Part shown: piece by piece, positions 33,838 to 43,327 of the stretch
Layout of the letters: each line of letters opens with the position of its first letter
Numbering within the stretch: position 1 is the first letter of the stretch
Assembly: GCA_964487555.1 (NCBI GenBank)
Contig: CAZART010000028.1
Location: 1 to 47,300 of the forward strand
Direction: 5' to 3'
Origin: CAZART01 sp964487555
GTDB taxonomy: Bacteria; Bacteroidota; Rhodothermia; Rhodothermales; VXPQ01
DNA: 47,300 bases
Made by a program: the position numbers and the translations under genes
The notes under the pieces: generated by a model
Database searches by the model: none
Seen by the model: the letters and a program-made list of their open reading frames with translations, nothing else
What the model was told of the DNA's origin: nothing

Positions 33838-36800
33838 GGCTTCGCGGGAAACGCGACTTGTTGGGGGATTGTGGACGTACGTCTCTTTGATGTCGGTCGG
33901 CAGCATCAAATGTACAGGTAACCGTCGTTCCGTCGCCGGGCGTGCTGGTGATGTCGAGACGGGCGCCGATCATATCGGCTCGGTAGCGCATGATGTGCAG
34001 CCCCATCCCCGAGTCGTGTCCCTTTGCCAATTCAAAGCCGGTGCCGTCGTCCTGAATCGTGAGCAGATAGTGCCGGTTTTTTTCAGATAAAACGATTCTA
34101 ATCCTGTCGGCATGACCGTGCCTTGCTGCATTGGTAACCGCCTCCTGTGTAATCCGGTAGAGATGGATGCTCTGCTCGTTGCTAAGCGACATCGAGCCCC
34201 CCTCGTCCTCGAATGAGCATTCGATTTCGGACTGCGCCTGCATGTTCGCCGCCAGCGCCTGCAGCGCGACCGTCAATCCGTATTCGTCAAGCAGGAACGG
34301 ATTGAGACCTTGCGCCAGCGTGCGAGCCTGTTCGATGCCGTCCGCCACGAGACGGGCGATCTCGTCCACTTCCTCAGCCGTGACCGGGCGGCCCGTTCGG
34401 AGGTTGCGTGCGAGGCCGCGCGTCATCATGGCAATGCCCGTCAGATGCGTTCCGAGCCCGTCGTGAAGGTCTACACCGATTCGGCGCTGTTCGCGGTCGC
34501 TCACCACGAGTATCTCCTGTTCGAGCCGTTTGCGCTCCGTCACGTCGTAGAAAAGACGTAGAAAGCAGGGCTGCCCGCCGAAATCGATGGGCGTCAGGGA
34601 AACGATCAGGTCGCGAATGCCCCCCGATCGGGTATGGATCCGGATTTCCGTCTGGGACGGAGTGGGGTTGCCGGGAGATTTCGTCGAGGACGCATCCGCC
34701 TCACCCCCGAAGGGCAGTCCGAAGGTCCGCGCGGGGTGCCCCACGACCTCGTCTCTTGAATATCCGGTTATCTCCTCAAAAATCTCGTTCACGTCCAGAA
34801 AGAGGCCCTCATCGCGCGTAATGATGCTCGCGGCCATAGGACCGGCGTGAAAAGCAAGCGTAAAGCGATGCTCGCTCACGCGCTCCATTTCTTTCTGAAG
34901 CGTAATGTCGGCAAACGTGAGGACGACGCCGCCCGCCTCGCCCTCGGTAGTCTGATAAGGCATGATTCTCATGAAGTACCAGCTCCCGTCCTTCGTCTGA
35001 ACCTCACGCTCCACCTCGGGGCCTTCCTCGAGCACCTGCCGCGCGTCCTGCAAGACACCGTCGAATTTCAGTTTATGCGTGAGGTGTTCGAGGGGTCGGC
35101 CTATGTCGATCGAGAGCAGATTGAAGAGCTTCGTGCATTCGGGAGTATATAGCAGGACGTTAAGCCGTTGATCGAGGAAGAGCGTAGCCATGCGGGTGCT
35201 CTGGATCAGGTTGTGCAGATCGCTGTTAAGGCGGCGGTGCTCCTCGATCTTGTTCTGCAGCTCTTGATTTACCGTCGTCAGCTCTTCATTGAGCGACTGC
35301 AGCTCCTCCTTCGATACCTCGTGCTCTTCCATGACGGCGCGCAGCTCTTCGTTGAGAGACTGCACGTCCTCGGGCGCGGGATAGTCGACCGCATGCCGCT
35401 CCGGACCGGCAGAGCTCGCTGCTTTCGCTTCCTGACCACCGGAAGGGCCGGAAAAAACCTGACGATGCGGCGACGAACCTGTACTCACTTTCCGTTGAAA
35501 AAGACTGAATTTCTTGGATACGGGGGCGAAGAATTCAGAAGCCCTGCCGGCCCCCTCCGACGTGCCGAGAAGGAGATACCCACCCGACCGGAGGCTGTAC
35601 GCAAAGCGCTCGAGGACGCACCGCTGCATCTCGACGTCAAAGTAAATGAGCAGGTTACGGCATGAGATGAGGTCCATTCGTCCGAACGGGGGATCCTGGG
35701 TCAGATCGTGCTCGGCGAACAGCACCATCTCTCGCAGATCCTCGGAAACCTGGTAATCGTCCTCCCTTCGCTGAAAAAACCGATGGAGCCGTTCGGTCGA
35801 AAGTCCCTTCGCGATGGTATGCGCGTACAGACCGCGGCGGGCAACGGATATGGCCCTGTCGTTGATGTCCGTAGCGAGAACCTGGATCGACGCCTGAGAG
35901 CCGACGGCATCCCGGTGCTCCGCCATCAGCATGGCCAGAGAATAGGCTTCCTCGCCCGTCGCACATCCCGGAACCCACACGCGAACCCCGGGGGACTCAC
36001 TCGTTTCGTCGGCCTCCTTGAATAGGTTCGGCAGCACGTCACTTTCGAGTGCCTGAAAAGCCTCCGGATCTCTGAAAAATTGAGTGACACCAACGAGCAA
36101 GTTCCGAAATAGGGTGTCCACCTCTGCTTTATCAGTCTGCAGGCGGCGGACATACGTCGGCAGGTCCTCGACATGCTGAATCAGCATTCGCCGGTCGAGA
36201 TGTCGATTCAGTGAGGTGCGTTTGTAATGAGTGAAGTCGTGTCCGCTATGTTCACGAAGCCTCATGAATATGTCGCGCAACGCGCGTTCGTCTCCCAATC
36301 GTGCCCTGTTTTCCATCGGAACCACCGGCCGGGACGCTCGGCCCCGGAGCTCCATCAGCCGGGCCGGTATCTCTGCAGCCGGCAGGATGTAGTCCACCAG
36401 CCCCGTGGCGATAACGCTGTTCGGCATTGCGGCGCTTTCCGCTTCTTCGGGATCTTGAGCCAGAACGAGCCCGCCGAGCTCATTGATCGCACGCAACCCG
36501 GCGGTACCGTCCACGCCGCTTCCGGAGAACACGATGCCGACGGCACGCTCCTGCTGAGACGCGGCCACGGACTCGAACAAATGGTCAATCACCCCGAACG
36601 CCGGCGATCGGCCGCGCGACGAGACGTGGAGACGACCTTCCTGAAGCGCAAGATGCTGCCTGGGGGAAATCACGTAGACATGATCGGGCTCGATGTCCAC
36701 GTCCGTACTCATCTGGATGACGGGCATCGTCGTGAAGGACTGCAGGATTTCGGCAAGCCGGCTCTTGTGCTCCGGCGAGAGGTGCATGGCCAGGATGAAT

Positions 36801-37045
36801 GCCATGCCGTTTCCCGGAGGCACGTTCTTGAAAAACAGCTCGAGTGCCTTCAGTCCGCCCGACGAAGCTCCGAGTGCGACGACAGGAACGTCTGCCGTTT
36901 CGTCCGTGACCGTCGGAGGAGATACCTCTTCAAGGTCGCCTACATGGGCCTTTTTCAATGGGGCAGACATGGATATTGCTTCTGCGGGAGGGTCAAGAGT
37001 ATCCGTAGTGATGTGGTAGGCTGTACCGCGATCACCGTTAACCAT
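33827..37045 (-). CDS. CheB-CheR-PAS hybrid sensor histidine kinase (second unit)
   Basis: Seen: up to 1072 residues. CheB methylesterase domain with catalytic S61 (G-A-S-S-G-G), H88 and D179 (G-S-G-V-D-G-T); CheR methyltransferase domain with H-D-F-T-H-Y-K, F-F-R-D-P-E-A-F and G-C-A-T-G-E-E-A-Y-S and a C-R-N-L-L-I-Y-F segment; a coiled coil (S-L-N-E-E-L-T-T-V-N-Q-E-L-Q); two PAS domains; then a HisKA_3 dimerisation region with V-D-L-H-D-G-L-G (phospho-His) and an HATPase with N-A-A-R-H-G and D-D-G-T-G-F. Known: such fusions occur in environmental bacteria; substrates of the methyl-modifying domains are unknown. Start could instead be 36970. Catalytic residues of both modification domains are intact although no chemoreceptor is near. 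Cytoplasmic, no membrane segment. Confidence 0.9.
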   Translation of the reverse strand: MVNGDRGTAYHITTDTLDPPAEAISMSAPLKKAHVGDLEEVSPPTVTDETADVPVVALGASSGGLKALELFFKNVPPGNGMAFILAMHLSPEHKSRLAEILQSFTTMPVIQMSTDVDIEPDHVYVISPRQHLALQEGRLHVSSRGRSPAFGVIDHLFESVAASQQERAVGIVFSGSGVDGTAGLRAINELGGLVLAQDPEEAESAAMPNSVIATGLVDYILPAAEIPARLMELRGRASRPVVPMENRARLGDERALRDIFMRLREHSGHDFTHYKRTSLNRHLDRRMLIQHVEDLPTYVRRLQTDKAEVDTLFRNLLVGVTQFFRDPEAFQALESDVLPNLFKEADETSESPGVRVWVPGCATGEEAYSLAMLMAEHRDAVGSQASIQVLATDINDRAISVARRGLYAHTIAKGLSTERLHRFFQRREDDYQVSEDLREMVLFAEHDLTQDPPFGRMDLISCRNLLIYFDVEMQRCVLERFAYSLRSGGYLLLGTSEGAGRASEFFAPVSKKFSLFQRKVSTGSSPHRQVFSGPSGGQEAKAASSAGPERHAVDYPAPEDVQSLNEELRAVMEEHEVSKEELQSLNEELTTVNQELQNKIEEHRRLNSDLHNLIQSTRMATLFLDQRLNVLLYTPECTKLFNLLSIDIGRPLEHLTHKLKFDGVLQDARQVLEEGPEVEREVQTKDGSWYFMRIMPYQTTEGEAGGVVLTFADITLQKEMERVSEHRFTLAFHAGPMAASIITRDEGLFLDVNEIFEEITGYSRDEVVGHPARTFGLPFGGEADASSTKSPGNPTPSQTEIRIHTRSGGIRDLIVSLTPIDFGGQPCFLRLFYDVTERKRLEQEILVVSDREQRRIGVDLHDGLGTHLTGIAMMTRGLARNLRTGRPVTAEEVDEIARLVADGIEQARTLAQGLNPFLLDEYGLTVALQALAANMQAQSEIECSFEDEGGSMSLSNEQSIHLYRITQEAVTNAARHGHADRIRIVLSEKNRHYLLTIQDDGTGFELAKGHDSGMGLHIMRYRADMIGARLDITSTPGDGTTVTCTFDAADRHQRDVRPQSPNKSRFPRSHEV

Positions 37046-37116
37046 CCTACAAGGATACTACGATGTAAGTTTTCTACCTACGTCAATTCGGTGGCCGATG
37101 TATGTATTGAAACGCT

Positions 37117-37557
37117 TCATGACCGCGACTCCACGCCGGTAAAGATTGGCTTGCGAAACGCCGGCGCACGCATGGATCTACTTACGTATGTCTCCCCATC
37201 CAGAACCCGCCGTATTCCCTCCATCATGTCCATCGGATCCCCCTTCAGGATATAGCCTTTCGCCCCTGCCCCCAGCGCTTGCTCGACGTAGACGGTCTCC
37301 GTCTGCGCGGAAAGAATGGTGGCTCGAAGCCGGGGCTTCAGCGCGTAGAGCCGTTGAATGAATTCTATGCCGTGCATCCCCGGCAGCGAGAGATCGGCGA
37401 TTACGAGGTCGGGGTCCAGATCGCGGAGGATGCGGAGGGCTTCGGCGGCCGTCTCTGCACTTCCACATACTTCCAGGTCCTCCTCATCTTCAACGAGCAT
37501 GACGAGAGCCTCGCGCATGTCTGGATTATCGTCGACCAGATAGATTGTCTTTTTCAT
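37117..37557 (-). CDS. single-domain response regulator (receiver only)
   Basis: Seen: 146 residues from the ATG at 37557, chosen because GGAG lies 9 nt upstream (the open frame begins at a TTG at 37575 overlapping the kinase stop). Receiver with D9-D10, D55 (V-I-A-D-L-S) and a Lys in G-Y-I-L-K-G-D, about 60% like the other regulator across the D55 region. After the receiver come only about 20 residues, then a stop; the LuxR output domain of its paralog is missing and there is no room for it before the next gene. It may be a phosphate shuttle or sink, or a partly lost regulator. It lies between the two kinase genes, 14 bp after the first kinase's stop. Confidence 0.9.
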   Translation of the reverse strand: MKKTIYLVDDNPDMREALVMLVEDEEDLEVCGSAETAAEALRILRDLDPDLVIADLSLPGMHGIEFIQRLYALKPRLRATILSAQTETVYVEQALGAGAKGYILKGDPMDMMEGIRRVLDGETYVSRSMRAPAFRKPIFTGVESRS

Positions 37558-37571
37558 CGATTGCATCTCCG

Positions 37572-40541
37572 TCAAGCGTTTTCCTGATTCAGCGAAGCTT
37601 CTGCGGCGCGATTGGCATTCTCTTCCAGCGGCACGATGAGCCGTGCCCGCGTGCCGTTGCCGGGAGCGGCCTCCATTTCGAAACGGCCGCCGAGAAGATC
37701 CAGCCTTTGTCGAATGCTGCGAAGTCCAAAGCCGTCCTGCGGCGACAGCTCCGGCTCAAACCCGGATCCTTCGTCCGAGACAACCAGGACGAGACCGGCC
37801 CCTTCTCGGCCAATCTGCACGCGAGCATGGTCGATATCGGCGTGCTTGACGACGTTGAATAGCAGTTCGCGCACTATCTGATACAGAAGCAAGCGCAGGT
37901 CGGCCGCTAGACGAACGGGGGCCGGGGCCACAACCTCTACCTTCAGGCCGTGCATCTCTTCCATCTGGCTCGCCAGCCAATCGAGCACCGTCGTGAATTC
38001 CTCCCCCTTTAGCACCGGCGGGCTCAGGTCAACCGTCAGCGTGCGCGTAACTTCAATGGCTCTGGAGATCAGCGTATTGGCCTGACTCAGGCGGTCGGCT
38101 TGCGCCGGTGAGAGGCCTCGACTCAACACCCCCACCCTGATATGGAGGGCATGCAGCAGTTGTTGAAGCTCGTCGTGTAGGATTTGTGCGATCCGCTGCC
38201 GCTCGGTTTGCTCGGCACGGCTCAGCTCGGAGGCGAGCTGCGTCACCTGCTCGGCGCGGGCGGCAACCATTTCCTCTAACGTTTCTACGAGCGTCTCGAG
38301 TTGCTCATCATGCTTTTTTCGCTCGGTGATATCGACGAATGTGATTACCACGCCCTCGGCCTTTCCGCCCACGGTGTAGTAGGGTAGGAGGCGAATGAGG
38401 AACCACTGATGGGTGGCCGTGTGCTGCATCTCCCGCTCTACCATCATGAGATCCTCGAGAACGCGAGCAGCATCCCCTATTAATTCGTCGCCTCGGAATC
38501 TGTGTTTGAGGTGGCCGAGGGGCCGTCCCAGATCGGCCGCGGCGATAAAGTAGAGGTCCTCCACGCGCGGCGTGTATCGTTTAACGCGAAGACGCCGGTC
38601 CAGGAAAATCGTACCGATCTCATTCGCGTTCATCAGGTTTTGCAGGTCGCCGTTAATCCCATTGATCTCGTCGATCTTATTTCTGAGGTCGTCGTTGACC
38701 GCCAGCAGCTCTTCGTTGAGTGACTGAAGCTCTTCCTTCGCCATCTCCAGCTCCTCTGCTGTCGCACTGAGCTCCCTGTTAACGGCCTGCATCTCGACGT
38801 TCGCGTCCGTCAATGCCTTGTTCGCGGCCTCATGCTCCAACGTCATCGTACGCAGATGCGCCCTCACTTTCTTGAGTTCACTCCTGAACATCGGGGCGGC
38901 CCCTTCCTCGTTCGCGAGATCCCGTGGTCCGTCCGTTTCAAGTTCATGTTCCTGCATCCGTTCAGCGTTCATCGATGCGACTGAGCCATCCATTGGTACG
39001 GCGCCGTCGCCGACGCCGCCGGGAGGGGAAGGAACTACCCCGCCGCCGTTGGGTGTTCGGCGGACGCGCCGGCCGTTACTGCGCCGGTAGAGGCCGCGCC
39101 CTTTGTCGATGCCATGAAATGAACCGGTCGTGACCTCGGCGTCTGCATCACCCAGAAACAGAAAGCCGTTCGGCTCGAGTGCGTCCCAGAACACATCGAA
39201 AATCTTCCCGTGCACACCGTGGTTGAGATGGATGAGCACGTTGCGACAGCAAATGAGATCGAGCTTTGAAAAATGCGGATCCAGCAACAGATCATGTGCA
39301 GCGAATACGACCCCATCGCGAACGGCGGACTTTATTCGGTATCCACCCGCCCTCCGGTCAAAAAATCGGCTCAGGCGTACGCTTGAAACGTCGGAAGCTA
39401 TGCCCTCAGGGTAACACCCCGCCCGCGCCACCTTAAGAGCCTCTCTAGAGCTGTCGGAAGCGAATATCTGTGGGTGCGCGCGGTGGGACCGGCGTTCGGC
39501 TTCCTCATAGAGCAGCATGGCGACAGAGTACGCCTCTTCGCCCGTGGCGCACCCGCAGACCCAGGCGCGAACGGTCTCATCAGCGGCCTTTCCCTCGAAC
39601 AGCCTGGGAATGAGGTCGCTTTCCAATACCGCAAATGCTTCCGGATCGCGAAAGAAGGTGGTGACGGTGAGCAGGAGATCGTTCAGGAGGTTCTGCACCT
39701 CCTCAGCATCTTCGTGAAGAAGAGCGACGTAGGAAGTGAGGTCCTCCATGCCGGAGAGCCTCAGCCGCCGGCTGAGTCGCCGCAGGACGGTGGCATGCTT
39801 GTAGCTGGAAAAATCGTGTCCCGTCGCCTCGCGCATGTGCTCGTAAATCATCAAGAGTGCACTACCGTCCTCGACGGAAAGTTCTTCGGATCCATGCGGA
39901 AGCCTGACGGAACCGATCCCTCGTCCGTATGCCTCCAGTCTCCGGGCCAGGTCTGCCACGGGCAAGACGATGTCGGCGTACCCCGTTTCGACCGCATTGC
40001 GAGGCATCTCATCGTATTCGGCCTCCTCGGGGAACTGCGCCATCGTGAGCCCTCCGCATTCTTTGATCTGCCGGAGGCCGACCGTGCCGTCGCTACCTGT
40101 TCCCGAAAGAACTACGGCGACGGCGTCGCGGCCATGGGTATCGGCTAGCGTGCGAAAGAGGAGGTCGATAGGAGCGTGAAGCGGCTGCGACCGTTCTGAG
40201 AGCACGAGGTGGCCGTCCGCCATGGAAAGGTCGTGGCCGGGCGGGATGACGTATACGTTGCCCGGCATCACCTGCACCGGCCCTTCGACTTGCGCGACCG
40301 GCATCCGGGAGTGCTTCTGTAGCCTGTGTGCCAACCTGCTGTCGTGATTCGCCGATAGGTGAACGACGACGATGAATGCGATGCCGGGGGTCTCGGACAG
40401 ACTGGTAAAGAATGCCTCGAGCGCGTTCATCCCTCCGGCCGAGGCGCCGATGCCCACGACGGTTTGTTGCGAATTGTCAACTTCGTGGAACACACAACTG
40501 TCCGGCTCCTGGGGATTCGCGAATGTTTTTCGGATCTCCAT
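37572..40541 (-). CDS. CheB-CheR-PAS hybrid sensor histidine kinase (first unit)
   Basis: Seen: 989 residues with the same layout as its neighbour: CheB domain with S34 (G-A-S-A-G-G), H61 and D151 (G-T-G-S-D-G-T); CheR domain with H-D-F-S-S-Y-K, F-F-R-D-P-E-A-F and G-C-A-T-G-E-E-A-Y-S; a low-complexity Gly/Pro linker (about 490-540); a coiled coil (E-E-L-E-M-A-K-E-E-L-Q-S-L-N-E-E-L); one PAS domain with its C-terminal flank; then HisKA_3 with I-L-H-D-E-L-Q-Q-L (phospho-His) and HATPase N-V-V-K-H-A, D-E-G-S-G-F. It is first in a head-to-tail series kinase, receiver, kinase, regulator. The 335 bp upstream hold its promoter and a half-site shared with the mlaE repeat. Signal unknown; no membrane helix, so a cytoplasmic cue. 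Confidence 0.9.
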   Translation of the reverse strand: MEIRKTFANPQEPDSCVFHEVDNSQQTVVGIGASAGGMNALEAFFTSLSETPGIAFIVVVHLSANHDSRLAHRLQKHSRMPVAQVEGPVQVMPGNVYVIPPGHDLSMADGHLVLSERSQPLHAPIDLLFRTLADTHGRDAVAVVLSGTGSDGTVGLRQIKECGGLTMAQFPEEAEYDEMPRNAVETGYADIVLPVADLARRLEAYGRGIGSVRLPHGSEELSVEDGSALLMIYEHMREATGHDFSSYKHATVLRRLSRRLRLSGMEDLTSYVALLHEDAEEVQNLLNDLLLTVTTFFRDPEAFAVLESDLIPRLFEGKAADETVRAWVCGCATGEEAYSVAMLLYEEAERRSHRAHPQIFASDSSREALKVARAGCYPEGIASDVSSVRLSRFFDRRAGGYRIKSAVRDGVVFAAHDLLLDPHFSKLDLICCRNVLIHLNHGVHGKIFDVFWDALEPNGFLFLGDADAEVTTGSFHGIDKGRGLYRRSNGRRVRRTPNGGGVVPSPPGGVGDGAVPMDGSVASMNAERMQEHELETDGPRDLANEEGAAPMFRSELKKVRAHLRTMTLEHEAANKALTDANVEMQAVNRELSATAEELEMAKEELQSLNEELLAVNDDLRNKIDEINGINGDLQNLMNANEIGTIFLDRRLRVKRYTPRVEDLYFIAAADLGRPLGHLKHRFRGDELIGDAARVLEDLMMVEREMQHTATHQWFLIRLLPYYTVGGKAEGVVITFVDITERKKHDEQLETLVETLEEMVAARAEQVTQLASELSRAEQTERQRIAQILHDELQQLLHALHIRVGVLSRGLSPAQADRLSQANTLISRAIEVTRTLTVDLSPPVLKGEEFTTVLDWLASQMEEMHGLKVEVVAPAPVRLAADLRLLLYQIVRELLFNVVKHADIDHARVQIGREGAGLVLVVSDEGSGFEPELSPQDGFGLRSIRQRLDLLGGRFEMEAAPGNGTRARLIVPLEENANRAAEASLNQENA

Positions 40542-40876
40542 GATGGGTAATCGTCGTGAAGTCTACGCCAGGCGCAGCCTTCGTGTGTGAGGGTCTCGGC
40601 ACGTGGGTGGAGCGGCCGCGAAGATGGGTTGGTTGTAACTCGTGGCTTCGGAGGACAACCTCGGGAATTCCCTATCGGGCGCTTGTAGTCATTTTGCTGA
40701 TAATCCTAAACGCCGACGAATTGGATTCCAAGCTCCCCATTCCAACCAGGCCCGGTGGCTTACACGATGGAAAGACAGATGAGGCGCCGCGCAGGCTGCC
40801 GGCGTAACACATTTGCCGTCACGCATACGAACGCCTACCTTTTCTTCATCGAGACCTGATCCACGGACGTACGACC
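40542..40876. other. 335-bp divergent intergenic region
   Basis: It lies between the first kinase gene and the hydrolase-OsmC gene, which diverge, so it must hold both promoters. The 8-mer GCTTACAC at 40758-40765 matches one half of the repeat before mlaE. I see no gene, terminator or structured RNA. Confidence 0.5.
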
Positions 40877-42103
40877 ATGCGATCTCAGAACCTTCATTTC
40901 CGAAACGAGGATGGCGATCGCCTCGCCGCGCGGCTCGATCTCCCGGCAGACGGCGAGCCCACCGCTTACGCGCTGTTCGCCCACTGCTTCACGTGCTCGA
41001 AGAACCTGACGTCCGTCGGCCACATCAGCCGGGCGCTGACGCAGGCCGGCTTCGGCGTCCTGCGGTTCGACTTCACGGGTCTCGGAGAGAGCGAGGGCGA
41101 TTTTGCGGATACGCATTTTGCTTCCAACGTCGCCGATCTGGTGGCTGCCGCCCGGTTTATGGAGGCGGACTTCGAGGCGCCTCGGATCCTGATCGGCCAT
41201 TCTCTCGGAGGCGCCGCCATGCTGATGGCGGCCGGCGACATCGAATCCGCCGTGGCCGTGACGACGATCGGTGCTCCGTGCAGCCCGGAGCACATTCGCC
41301 ATCTCTTCGTGGACGACATGGATGAGATCTCCGAGAAAGGCGAGGCCGACGTGCGCCTGGCCGGGCGCGTCTTCACGATCCGCAAGCAGTTCGTCGACGA
41401 CCTCGAGCGGCACAATACCCGGGATGCGCTCGCAGACCTGGGCAAGGCGCTGCTCATTCTCCATTCACCCGTCGATCAGATCGTCGGCATCGACAACGCC
41501 GCCCACATTTTTCAGCACGCGAAGCATCCGAAAAGCTTCGTGTCTCTCGACGAGGCCGACCATCTTCTGACCAATTCCGACGATTCACGCTATGCCGGAT
41601 CGGTCATCGCTGCGTGGAGTGCCCGGTACATACCCGTCGAAAGGAAGCTCGCCCGGCAGGGTCCACCGGATGACAACCGCATCATCGTCGAGACCGGAAG
41701 CGACGGCTTTCGCACGGAGATCTCCGCAAACGGACACGCGCTCGTGGCCGACGAGCCGCTGGCCGTCGGCGGCACGAACACCGGCCCGACCCCGTACGAT
41801 CTCCTCGTCGCCGGGCTTGGGGCCTGTACGTCCATGACGCTTCGCATGTACGCCGACCGCAAGAAACTGCCGCTCGAATCGGTCGTGGTTCGCCTCCGGC
41901 ATCAGAAGGTGCATGCGGATGACTGTGCCCACTGCGAGGACAAGGGCGCCCGGATCGATCACATCGAGCGGGAGATCGAGCTGATCGGCTCGCTCGACGA
42001 GAGCCGGCGGAACCGCCTCCTCGAGATCGCGGAGCGGTGCCCGGTCCACCGGACGCTCGAGAGCGACATCGTGATCGAAAGCAGCCTGAAAGACGAGGCG
42101 TGA
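40877..42103 (+). CDS. alpha/beta hydrolase-OsmC fusion
   Basis: Seen: 408 residues. Residues 1-255 form an alpha/beta hydrolase with nucleophile S109 (G-H-S-L-G-G), acid D200 (S-P-V-D-Q) and H229 (E-A-D-H-L). Residues 265-405 form an OsmC/Ohr domain with the two redox cysteines C317 (G-A-C-T-S-M-T) and C388 (A-E-R-C-P-V-H-R-T-L-E). Known: the fusion is widespread; OsmC domains reduce organic hydroperoxides. The hydrolase substrate is unknown, perhaps an ester-linked peroxide or lipid. Cytoplasmic. A C-x2-C pair (350-353, D-C-A-H-C) is additional and might affect metal or redox behaviour. Possibly part of a stress response with the peroxidase-related enzyme at 25.8 kb. Confidence 0.94.
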   Translation: MRSQNLHFRNEDGDRLAARLDLPADGEPTAYALFAHCFTCSKNLTSVGHISRALTQAGFGVLRFDFTGLGESEGDFADTHFASNVADLVAAARFMEADFEAPRILIGHSLGGAAMLMAAGDIESAVAVTTIGAPCSPEHIRHLFVDDMDEISEKGEADVRLAGRVFTIRKQFVDDLERHNTRDALADLGKALLILHSPVDQIVGIDNAAHIFQHAKHPKSFVSLDEADHLLTNSDDSRYAGSVIAAWSARYIPVERKLARQGPPDDNRIIVETGSDGFRTEISANGHALVADEPLAVGGTNTGPTPYDLLVAGLGACTSMTLRMYADRKKLPLESVVVRLRHQKVHADDCAHCEDKGARIDHIEREIELIGSLDESRRNRLLEIAERCPVHRTLESDIVIESSLKDEA

Positions 42104-42118
42104 CGCGTCAGATTCGCG

Positions 42119-43243
42119 CTACCTTTCCGCAGGTCCGGAATAGATCTCCGTTTCCGGCCGAAAGGCAAACCAGGCAAACGAGAAGTAATCGCCGTGCTCG
42201 AGGGGCGTAAGTCGATGGCCTTGAAGCGGACCCTCGACCGCCTCTCCGGTGACCATCCACGTGCTGCCGGTTTCGCGATCGACAAACCGGCCGCCGTCGT
42301 AGTCGAATGCCAGCATGCGGCCGTCGATCCGCCTGTCAAACACCCCCGTCGATCCGATTTCGCGGCTTGATGAAATGTCGGCGTCCTCCAGCGCAGAAAC
42401 AGCACCCTCCGCATGAAAGACAACGATGGGTTGCCCGCCGAGGTCGTCATGAATCACGTGCCGTTCGCGCGTAATTCGATGCGGATAGGCCTTGAAGACA
42501 TCCTCTATTCCGACCGCGACGACCTTTTCCATGGGAGGCAAGCGCTCATCGATCGGCCCGTCATACAAAAACGGACGCTTGCTGATGTCGTCGTATCCGA
42601 CGTAGGGATTCTTCCCGTAGGACCGATCGAAACCGGTTTCGCGTGACAGAACGAGACCGTCCGGATAGCTCTCCTGGAACTGCGCAAACGAAATGATCTG
42701 TGCCGGAAGGCGGTCGAGCGTCGTCCCCGTATAGGTTCCCACGATCGCTTCGCCGGTGACCTGCTGCCAGAGGCTCTCCGTCTTTCGGTCGAACATCACC
42801 AGGTCCGAATGTCGCAGAAGACCTGAAACGCCGAACAACAGCGTCTCTCCGTCTACAACGCGCGAGAAGACAACCGCACTGTAGCAGAGCGGACAGAACG
42901 TAACGAGTATGGATTCGCCGCCCAGCTCATGGTTGACCATCTCATGGAAAGTCATGATCTGAAGCGGATAGGCCCGCGCCTCATCGCCCATCACCAGCGA
43001 AATGACCGGCTCCTGGCTTTTCAACCACGATTTAGCGGCATCTGTCGATACGAATTTCGGATGGTCGATGGACGGGATGCCGTCTTTCGGAGGTCCGCCG
43101 GACATGAGTTCGTTCAATTCGATAGACCGACGGTCCCAATCCGTTTTCCAGTCTCCACGCTGCTCGGCGATGGGATCCCTGCCCTGCCCGCAGGCACTCT
43201 CTACGAGAAGGAGGCATAATGCAACGAGACGAACGAACGGCAT
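42119..43243 (-). CDS. DUF3179 protein (first copy)
   Basis: Seen: 374 residues from the ATG at 43243, with a hydrophobic signal (L-V-A-L-C-L-L-L-V-E-S-A-C-G); a TTG 21 bp upstream is open but weak. The body shows the DUF3179 pattern: G-G-P-P-K-D-G-I-P-S-I-D-x-P-K-F, F-H-E-M-V-N-H-E-L-G-G, V-T-F-C-P-L-C-Y-S-A (cysteine pair at about 117 and 120 in this numbering), G-V-S-G-L-L-R-H-S-D-L-V-M-F-D and F-A-W-F-A-F near the end. The function of DUF3179 is unknown. It is convergent with the hydrolase-OsmC gene (15 bp apart) and divergent from a DoxX-like gene. Export is likely; the Cys after the signal is not in a good lipobox. Confidence 0.88.
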   Translation of the reverse strand: MPFVRLVALCLLLVESACGQGRDPIAEQRGDWKTDWDRRSIELNELMSGGPPKDGIPSIDHPKFVSTDAAKSWLKSQEPVISLVMGDEARAYPLQIMTFHEMVNHELGGESILVTFCPLCYSAVVFSRVVDGETLLFGVSGLLRHSDLVMFDRKTESLWQQVTGEAIVGTYTGTTLDRLPAQIISFAQFQESYPDGLVLSRETGFDRSYGKNPYVGYDDISKRPFLYDGPIDERLPPMEKVVAVGIEDVFKAYPHRITRERHVIHDDLGGQPIVVFHAEGAVSALEDADISSSREIGSTGVFDRRIDGRMLAFDYDGGRFVDRETGSTWMVTGEAVEGPLQGHRLTPLEHGDYFSFAWFAFRPETEIYSGPAER

Positions 43244-43327
43244 CACAGACACTTCTTCAATCAATACTTGTTTACGTAATTACTACTATATTGCTGCTGC
43301 AATTGCTGCTGACTTACGATCCTGGTA

